Under the pieces are notes generated by a model that made no database searches, was not told the origin of the DNA, and worked only from the letters and a program-made list of their open reading frames with translations. From Methanoregula sp. (lineage in GTDB: Archaea > Halobacteriota > Methanomicrobia > Methanomicrobiales > Methanospirillaceae), in the NCBI GenBank assembly GCA_003154335.1, contig PMDE01000138.1, positions 1 to 11,478 of the forward strand: a DNA stretch of 11,478 nucleotides. Direction: 5' to 3'. This document shows, in pieces, positions 7,672 to 11,478 of the stretch. A program made the translations under genes and the position numbers. The stretch's first letter is position 1, and each line of letters opens with the position of its first letter.

Positions 7672-7694
7672 TTCACCGGAGAGCTAACGGTGAA
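7672..7694 (+). repeat. 7 bp inverted repeat ahead of carbonic anhydrase
   Basis: TTCACCG (7672-7678) and CGGTGAA (7688-7694) are perfect inverted arms around a 9 nt loop. The element ends 28 nt before the chosen ATG. It would be an operator in DNA or a hairpin in the leader RNA. The in-frame GTG at 7690 falls inside the right arm, which argues against that codon as the start. Confidence 0.4.
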
Positions 7695-7722
7695 GTTGCC
7701 GCGGACAGGTGAAAAGAGGATT

Positions 7723-8304
7723 ATGATCGATAAACTATTACTGGGAAATTATAAGTTCAGGGAGTCAGATTTCACCCCGAATATCGACTATTACCGCGAT
7801 CTCGCATCTAGCCAGCATCCTTCAGTACTCTGGATCGGGTGTTCCGACTCACGGCTCCAGACGGGGCATATCACCCAGGCAAGAGCGGGGGAGTTGTTTA
7901 TCCAGCGAAATATTGGTAATATTGTGCCCATCCATGACTGGAACTTTGCCACCGTGCTTGAATATGCAGTTGTTCATCTCAAAGTAGACGATGTGGTTAT
8001 CTGTGGACACTCAAACTGCGGTGCGATTCGTGCTCTTGATAAGGAAAGTACGGATTCCTATATCCCGCTCTGGCTGAATAATGCCCGCGAAGCGCAAGTC
8101 CGGGTGGATAATAAAATTAGTCCTCCTGTGACGGTGCTTGAAAAAGAAGAGCGGTACCGGCAGATCGAACAGGAAAATGTCAGGCTCCAGATCGAACACA
8201 TTTATACGTACCCGCTCTTGAAAAAGGCGGTTGATGAAAAGAAAATTCAGGTTCACGGACTTTATTACGATCTCGGAACCGGTGCGCTCACCCGGGTAAC
8301 CTGA
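7723..8304 (+). CDS. beta-class carbonic anhydrase
   Basis: This 193-residue zinc enzyme interconverts CO2 and bicarbonate in the cytoplasm. The zinc and catalytic motifs are complete: C40-S-D42-S-R44 and H96-S-N-C99-G, with ARAGELFIQRNIGNIV (53-68) between them as in the family. Both zinc cysteines and the histidine are present, plus the Asp-Arg dyad that controls access to zinc. The sequence looks closer to the plant/E. coli-type subgroup than to the shorter Cab enzyme of Methanothermobacter (about 171 residues). I start at the ATG at 7723 because AGAGG precedes it and the family begins close to there. A GTG at 7690 would add 11 residues but sits in an inverted repeat. The gene is convergent with the next one, with only 4 bp between stops. 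Its role may be supplying bicarbonate or CO2 for methanogenesis and carboxylations. Confidence 0.93.
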   Translation: MIDKLLLGNYKFRESDFTPNIDYYRDLASSQHPSVLWIGCSDSRLQTGHITQARAGELFIQRNIGNIVPIHDWNFATVLEYAVVHLKVDDVVICGHSNCGAIRALDKESTDSYIPLWLNNAREAQVRVDNKISPPVTVLEKEERYRQIEQENVRLQIEHIYTYPLLKKAVDEKKIQVHGLYYDLGTGALTRVT

Positions 8305-8308
8305 AGGA

Positions 8309-8647
8309 TCAGAAACAGGCATTAATCTCTTTTTTGATCCGGTCAAGAACAATGCGTCCGATACGCGTTAGTTTTCCGTTCACCAGTACGATGGGTAACG
8401 GGGGATAATCAGTTTCAATAAGCTGCTTCACATATCCGGGGACCTCGTCATCAACCAGGGTAAGCCTGAGATCGACCCGGTCACCGTATTCTTTCCTGAG
8501 TTCTCCTGCGAGTGCTTCAAAAGCGGAGGTGAGTTTACCCGTTGGATAACAAAGGGAAAGGCCGCAGGTCCGGTTTTCATCGCAGGGGAACGGGCAGCAC
8601 TCGGAATACTTGAGCCCGATAATTTCAACGGTGACGATACCAGTCAT
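8309..8647 (-). CDS. small cysteine-rich protein, possibly thioredoxin-fold (YuzD-like)
   Basis: This 112-residue protein of uncertain function has six cysteines (17, 18, 22, 28, 33, 111), five of them clustered near the N-terminus (SECCPFPC...TCGLSLC). The rest alternates like a thioredoxin fold: strand TVEIIGL, long helix 38-55, strand VDLRLTLVDD, helix, then PPLPIVLVNGKL (82-93), where the last proline would be the cis-proline before a strand. The overall layout recalls YuzD-type putative disulfide oxidoreductases, by impression only. The start is ATG 8647 without a clear ribosome site. CCTAAAATA sits about 28 nt upstream, which suits a leaderless transcript. It lies behind the ferredoxin:disulfide reductase on the same strand with an 83 bp gap, so a thiol or metal-related role is plausible but unproven. 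Confidence 0.7.
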   Translation of the reverse strand: MTGIVTVEIIGLKYSECCPFPCDENRTCGLSLCYPTGKLTSAFEALAGELRKEYGDRVDLRLTLVDDEVPGYVKQLIETDYPPLPIVLVNGKLTRIGRIVLDRIKKEINACF

Positions 8648-8670
8648 GCGAGTAACTTTGGTTTAATCGG

Positions 8671-8679
8671 TATTTTAGG
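8671..8679 (-). promoter_or_regulatory. TATA-like element for leaderless start at 8647
   Basis: The minus strand reads CCTAAAATA, centred about 28 nt before the ATG at 8647. That is the normal archaeal TATA-to-start distance, so the mRNA probably begins at or near the start codon. The lack of a Shine-Dalgarno sequence agrees. It implies separate transcription from the reductase gene upstream. Confidence 0.4.
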
Positions 8680-8711
8680 ATTCGTTATGGGATCCTGTTT
8701 GCCTGCACGGG

Positions 8712-8730
8712 AACCCACAAAAATGATTTT
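8712..8730 (-). terminator. possible T-rich transcription end after the reductase gene
   Basis: Directly after the reductase stop the minus strand reads AAAAAATCATTTTTGTGGG, an AT-rich tract with a run of five T. This is the kind of U-rich tract at which archaeal RNA polymerase often terminates. No hairpin is evident. It sits between the reductase gene and the separate-looking promoter at 8671-8679. Confidence 0.3.
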
Positions 8731-9246
8731 TTAAATGAACTGCTCGAACCGCTCTTTTTTAGCTTTGCAGACAGGACAGATTTCCGGGGGCTGATCGCGG
8801 GCGCAGAGATAACCACAGACAGAACAACGCCAGACGGGGAACGGCAGGGACAGTGCAGGTGTGGTGGAGATTGTCTGTATGGATCTCTTTTTACCACGCA
8901 TGGATCGTGGGGGTCTCCTTTCAGGAACCGGTATTGTATGTTTTTCTCCTTTTGAAACAACTTCGCTTACATAAAGTGCACAATAGCAGGCGCCAAAATC
9001 GGTAAGATCGGGGTCACGGTAATTGCAGGGACAGATAATATCAAGGTCTTCTTCTTTTTTTCCTGAAGCGAGACGGCAGGGGCAGCTCTGGTATCCATAA
9101 CGATCTCTATTTTTTATCAGTCCCCGTACAAGATTTTTTGTGAATTCTGTATCAGGGTTCAGGAAATATCCTCCGCTTTCTGCGTCATTTTTGAGAATAC
9201 CATATTCACGGTCAACTTCTTTTTCGTCCACAACAATGAGGCTCAT
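8731..9246 (-). CDS. ferredoxin:disulfide (thioredoxin) reductase catalytic chain fused to rubredoxin
   Basis: This 171-residue redox protein has an N-terminal FTR catalytic-chain domain (~25-100) with CPCR (C55, C57), CPC (C72, C74) and CYC (C87, C89). By comparison with plant FTR, C55, C72, C74 and C87 would hold the 4Fe-4S cluster and C57/C89 the active disulfide. After a basic, proline-rich linker (~100-138) comes a rubredoxin-type domain: CSVCGYLC (141-148) and CPVC (157-160) supply the four iron ligands. Such FTR-rubredoxin fusions are known in methanogens as ferredoxin:disulfide reductases that reduce an NrdH/glutaredoxin partner. The start ATG follows the glutaredoxin stop with no gap (TAA-ATG) behind a GGGAGG site, so the two are co-translated. 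Likely role: electrons from reduced ferredoxin to protein disulfides. There is no variable-chain (FtrV) gene here, and the rubredoxin domain may take its place. Confidence 0.93.
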   Translation of the reverse strand: MSLIVVDEKEVDREYGILKNDAESGGYFLNPDTEFTKNLVRGLIKNRDRYGYQSCPCRLASGKKEEDLDIICPCNYRDPDLTDFGACYCALYVSEVVSKGEKHTIPVPERRPPRSMRGKKRSIQTISTTPALSLPFPVWRCSVCGYLCARDQPPEICPVCKAKKERFEQFI

Positions 9247-9525
9247 TTACTTCAAAGCCTCCCGAATCTCATCATCACGAAATCCAACAATACCTTTCCT
9301 GTCGTTTATAACAAGAGTCGGGAAAGAACCCTTCGGGTTCCATTTCTCGACTTCATTCATGATATCGTCCTGTTCCTTATCTTCGAGAAGATCAACATAG
9401 ATGTAAGAAAATTCTACACCAAGTTCCCGTAACAGATCTTTTGTCCTGGCACACCATCCACAGGTACTCAGGGCATACAACATCACTTTCCCCTTCTTCT
9501 TTCCGTCCACATGTTCCAGCACCAT
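9247..9525 (-). CDS. glutaredoxin / NrdH-like thiol-disulfide protein
   Basis: This 92-residue protein of the glutaredoxin fold has the active site STCGWCARTK (C22-G-W-C25), the cis-proline loop GSFPTLVIND (P69) and IVGFRDDEI near the C-terminus, the NrdH/glutaredoxin-like glycine region. The CGWC motif is of the type seen in methanogen NrdH-like proteins. Because the reductase gene starts right at its stop, it is very likely the direct disulfide partner. It may then reduce ribonucleotide reductase, though no nrd gene lies in the window. The ATG at 9525 has a clear GAGGT ribosome site 5-6 nt upstream and a strong TATA box. A ten-residue lysine-rich N-terminal extension (VDGKKKGK) precedes the first strand. 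Confidence 0.9.
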   Translation of the reverse strand: MVLEHVDGKKKGKVMLYALSTCGWCARTKDLLRELGVEFSYIYVDLLEDKEQDDIMNEVEKWNPKGSFPTLVINDRKGIVGFRDDEIREALK

Positions 9526-9567
9526 AAAAACCTCAGTTTTATCCTGTCATGGAGATTGCAGTAAATA

Positions 9568-9578
9568 CTATATATAAA
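9568..9578 (-). promoter_or_regulatory. strong TATA box for the glutaredoxin-reductase operon
   Basis: The minus strand reads TTTATATATAG, an almost ideal archaeal TATA box. Initiation about 25 nt downstream (near 9547) leaves a leader of about 20 nt that contains the GAGGT site ahead of the ATG at 9525. This is the clearest promoter in the window. Confidence 0.7.
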
Positions 9579-9629
9579 TGGGGTTAGGCTAAGGTTTTCC
9601 TCTCAAAAAATTCTTTTTAGCCCCCATTC

Positions 9630-9647
9630 GGGTTCCCAACCCTTTTT
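9630..9647 (+). terminator. small hairpin with T tail in the carA upstream region
   Basis: GGGTT-CCC-AACCC (9630-9642) forms a five-pair stem with a three-base loop and is followed by TTTTT. It would look like a terminator read in the plus direction. However, no plus-strand gene ends before it, so it may instead be a binding site or an attenuator-like element if transcription starts further left. Confidence 0.3.
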
Positions 9648-9650
9648 GTA

Positions 9651-9670
9651 AAGAAGAGAAAAGAAGAGAA
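9651..9670 (+). repeat. perfect tandem 10-mer repeat
   Basis: AAGAAGAGAA occurs twice head-to-tail, giving a 20 bp purine-only tract on the plus strand that continues into AAAAAAGG. It lies about 90 bp before carA. It may be a low-complexity promoter-region tract with no function. Confidence 0.5.
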
Positions 9671-9735
9671 AAAAGGCATCCAGCAAAATATGGGAACTTG
9701 GTTTTTTTGTTAAATCTGATGTAACTGTGCTATCG

Positions 9736-9743
9736 TTAATAAC
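9736..9743 (+). promoter_or_regulatory. TATA-like element just upstream of carA
   Basis: TTAATAAC is centred about 22 nt before the ATG at 9762 and 31 nt before the ATG at 9771. It fits a leaderless or nearly leaderless carA transcript. The match is moderate, and no Shine-Dalgarno site is seen before either ATG. Confidence 0.35.
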
Positions 9744-9770
9744 TATTCAGGCACATGATATATGGAAATT

Positions 9771-10826
9771 ATGAAGGCGGTTCTGGGTCTTGAGGATGGA
9801 CAATTCGTTGCAGGTGAAGGATTTGGAGTTGATGGGGAGTGCTCCGGTGAACTTGTGTTCAATACTCAGATGACCGGGTATATGGAATCCCTTACCGATC
9901 CGAGTTATTTCGGCCAGATCCTGATGTTCACCTTTCCCCAGATCGGCAATTATGGCGTTGACCGGCAGAATTTCCAGAACCCGGATGTCTGTGCACTCGG
10001 TTGTATAGCCAAAGAGATCTGCGAGAAACCTTCCGCCGGCCCGTCAGTCAGAACTTTTTTTGAAGAAAATGGCCTTCTGGGGATGAGTGGTGTTGACACC
10101 CGCGCTCTGACTATCGAGATGCGGGTTCATGGGACGATGCGGGCTGCCCTTGTTACCGGGAGTAATGATGGGGAATATGCAGTGCAACTGGCCCGGCGGG
10201 CCCCCTCGATTTCAGATATTGTCCCGATTCCCGAAGTCTCCTGTAAAGAGCCTTATCGGGTCTTCGGAAGTGGAAAACGAATTGCTGTAATTGACCTGGG
10301 GATAAAGCAGAATATGATCACAAGCCTTGCGAAGCGGAACGGGGATCTGTATGTCTTTCCGTATAATGTCAGAGCCGATCAGATCCTTGCCTGCAGACCA
10401 GACGCAATTCTCATCAGCAACGGGCCCGGGGATCCAAAGCAGGCAACGGATGTGATCCGGTGTTTAAAGGATCTTCTTGGCCATGTTCCTGTTTTCGGGA
10501 TCTGTATGGGTATTCAGGTTTGCGCACTGGCTCTCGGGGGAGATACCTACAAGCTTAAGTTCGGGCACCGGGGAGCCAACCAGCCGGTACGGTTTAAAGA
10601 CGGAAGGATCTTTATCACCACCCAGAACCACGGTTTTGCTGTAGATGCCCATTCCCTGCCGGAGGGTTGCGGGGTTTCTTACACCAATGTGAATGACGGT
10701 ACACTGGAGGGATTTGAAAACAAAGACCTCGATCTTACGACAGTCCAGTTCCACCCCGAGGCGCACGGCGGCCCACGGGATACCGAAGCGCACTTCTTTG
10801 ATGCCCTGTTCAGGAGGATCGCCTGA
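9771..10826 (+). CDS. carA: carbamoyl-phosphate synthase small (glutaminase) subunit
   Basis: This 351-residue subunit hydrolyses glutamine and channels ammonia to CarB for carbamoyl phosphate, feeding pyrimidine and arginine synthesis. The N-terminal CPSase_sm domain shows VLGLEDG, GELVFNTQMTGYMESLTDPS and GVDTRALT. The C-terminal class I glutamine amidotransferase domain has SNGPGDP, the nucleophile elbow FGICMGIQ (C245) and the partners in QFHPEA (H328, E330), all intact. I start at the ATG at 9771 (MKAVLGLEDG), the usual family start. An ATG at 9762 adds MEI and is equally possible for a leaderless mRNA. The stop shares one base with the carB ATG (TGATG), so the two subunits are translationally coupled. 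Confidence 0.96.
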   Translation: MKAVLGLEDGQFVAGEGFGVDGECSGELVFNTQMTGYMESLTDPSYFGQILMFTFPQIGNYGVDRQNFQNPDVCALGCIAKEICEKPSAGPSVRTFFEENGLLGMSGVDTRALTIEMRVHGTMRAALVTGSNDGEYAVQLARRAPSISDIVPIPEVSCKEPYRVFGSGKRIAVIDLGIKQNMITSLAKRNGDLYVFPYNVRADQILACRPDAILISNGPGDPKQATDVIRCLKDLLGHVPVFGICMGIQVCALALGGDTYKLKFGHRGANQPVRFKDGRIFITTQNHGFAVDAHSLPEGCGVSYTNVNDGTLEGFENKDLDLTTVQFHPEAHGGPRDTEAHFFDALFRRIA

Positions 10827-11478
10827 TGCCAAAACGGGCAGACATCAAAAAAGTCCTTATGATCGGGTCGGGTCCGATTCAGATTGGGCAGGCCGCAGAA
10901 TTTGATTTTTCCGGCTCCCAGGCATGCCGGGCACTCCGCGAAGAGGGTATTAAGGTTGTTCTGGTAAACTCAAATCCTGCAACAATAATGACAGACCCGG
11001 AGATGGCCGATGAAATCTATATCGAACCTCTCCGTGCAGATATTATAGCAAAAATAATCGAGAAGGAAAAGCCGGATGGCATTCTTTCCGGCATGGGTGG
11101 GCAGACCGGACTCAACCTTACGGTCGAACTCGCCGAGATGGGGGCGCTTGAAGGTGTGGAGATCCTGGGCACCCCGCTCGAGGCGATCTATAAAGGAGAA
11201 GACCGGGAGAAATTCCGTGATCTCATGACGGAGATTGGTGAACCTGTCCCCAGGAGTATTATCATCAATTCGTTAAGCCAGGTCGACGAAGCGATAAAAA
11301 CAATCGGGCTCCCGTCGGTTGTGCGCCCGGCATATACCCTGGGAGGAGCCGGAGGGGGGATTGGGAAAACAAAAGAGGAGCTGATCCGGATCATCGAACT
11401 CGGTCTCGCCCGCTCGCGGATCCACCAGGTACTGATTGAAGAAAGTGTCCTTGGCTGGAAGGAGATTGAATTCGAGGT
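10826..11478 (+). CDS. carB: carbamoyl-phosphate synthase large subunit, N-terminal part, 3' end outside window
   Basis: An open frame from the ATG at 10826 runs off the right edge, giving 217 residues of a protein that is normally about 1,060. Visible are the N-terminal pre-ATP-grasp domain with KVLMIGSGPIQIGQAAEFD, the SGSQACRALREEG helix and VLVNSNPATIMTDPE. GILSGMGGQTGLNL follows, then the start of the first ATP-grasp domain with R-x-K-F-type DREKFRDLM and the glycine-rich loop AYTLGGAGGGIG. This half phosphorylates bicarbonate with ATP before reaction with the ammonia made by CarA. A single-base overlap with carA shows coupling. No disruption is seen in the visible part. Confidence 0.96.
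   Translation, partial: MPKRADIKKVLMIGSGPIQIGQAAEFDFSGSQACRALREEGIKVVLVNSNPATIMTDPEMADEIYIEPLRADIIAKIIEKEKPDGILSGMGGQTGLNLTVELAEMGALEGVEILGTPLEAIYKGEDREKFRDLMTEIGEPVPRSIIINSLSQVDEAIKTIGLPSVVRPAYTLGGAGGGIGKTKEELIRIIELGLARSRIHQVLIEESVLGWKEIEFE

Larger units (their letters stand above)
7377..7689. other. divergent intergenic region between GNAT locus and carbonic anhydrase
   Basis: About 313 bp separate the two divergently read loci, and I see no convincing gene here. The left part is AT-rich and holds the GNAT-side TATA-like element and the palindrome AAAACTGTTTT. The middle (about 7440-7600) shows no clear signal. The right part has a TATA-like CCGAATAAAATC at 7613-7624 and the inverted repeat at 7672-7694 ahead of the carbonic anhydrase. 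Short plus-strand open frames entering from the left lie antisense to the GNAT gene and have no family resemblance. Confidence 0.6.

Noticed and set aside
10464..10832. Minus-strand 122-codon open frame
   Set aside because: It is antisense to the glutamine amidotransferase domain of carA and has no motif of its own.
1..11478. CRISPR array, insertion sequence, tRNA or integration site
   Set aside because: No spaced repeats, transposase motifs, terminal inverted repeats or tRNA cloverleaf were seen in any gap; the genes are ordinary chromosomal ones.

Overview
This window looks like a methanogenic archaeon, most likely Methanomicrobiales (Methanoregula or a relative). That is an inference from three things: archaeal TATA-like elements ahead of several genes, a ferredoxin-disulfide reductase carrying a rubredoxin tail next to a CGWC glutaredoxin, and a membrane complex related to group 4 [NiFe] hydrogenases. 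No rRNA, tRNA or clear phylogenetic marker is present, so the genus is a guess.

Positions 1-6504 (minus strand) hold one tightly packed operon read right to left: a HyfB-like antiporter-type subunit, a HyfC/NuoH-like subunit, a HyfE-like subunit, a HyfF-like antiporter-type subunit and a HyfG/HycE-like subunit (NuoC plus NuoD fused). The last gene runs off the left edge. Every junction is a 1-4 nt overlap, so the subunits are probably translationally coupled. The large subunit has a clear hydrogenase-3/4 fold signature, but the N-terminal nickel-binding CxxC is replaced by S-G-D-E. The complex may therefore be an energy-converting-hydrogenase-related (Ehr-type) ion pump rather than a hydrogenase. 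The small subunit and the C-terminal cysteine motif would lie beyond the left edge.

Positions 6505-7376 (minus) hold a GNAT acetyltransferase. Its real N-terminus may be split from the rest by a one-base frameshift near 7248-7257. A 313 bp non-coding stretch (7377-7689) then separates it from a plus-strand beta-class carbonic anhydrase (7723-8304), which has a small inverted repeat just upstream.

Positions 8309-9525 (minus) form a thiol-redox cluster. In transcription order it has a glutaredoxin/NrdH-like protein behind a strong TATA box, a ferredoxin:disulfide reductase catalytic chain fused to rubredoxin, and a small cysteine-rich protein that looks thioredoxin-like. The likely flow is reduced ferredoxin to FTR-type reductase to glutaredoxin to a thiol target such as ribonucleotide reductase.

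Positions 9526-9761 are a divergent intergenic region with a T-tailed hairpin and a tandem repeat. Positions 9762-11478 (plus) hold carA and the first fifth of carB, overlapping by one base, which encode carbamoyl-phosphate synthetase for pyrimidine and arginine synthesis. The carbonic anhydrase two loci away may help supply bicarbonate, but nothing in the sequence ties it to carAB.
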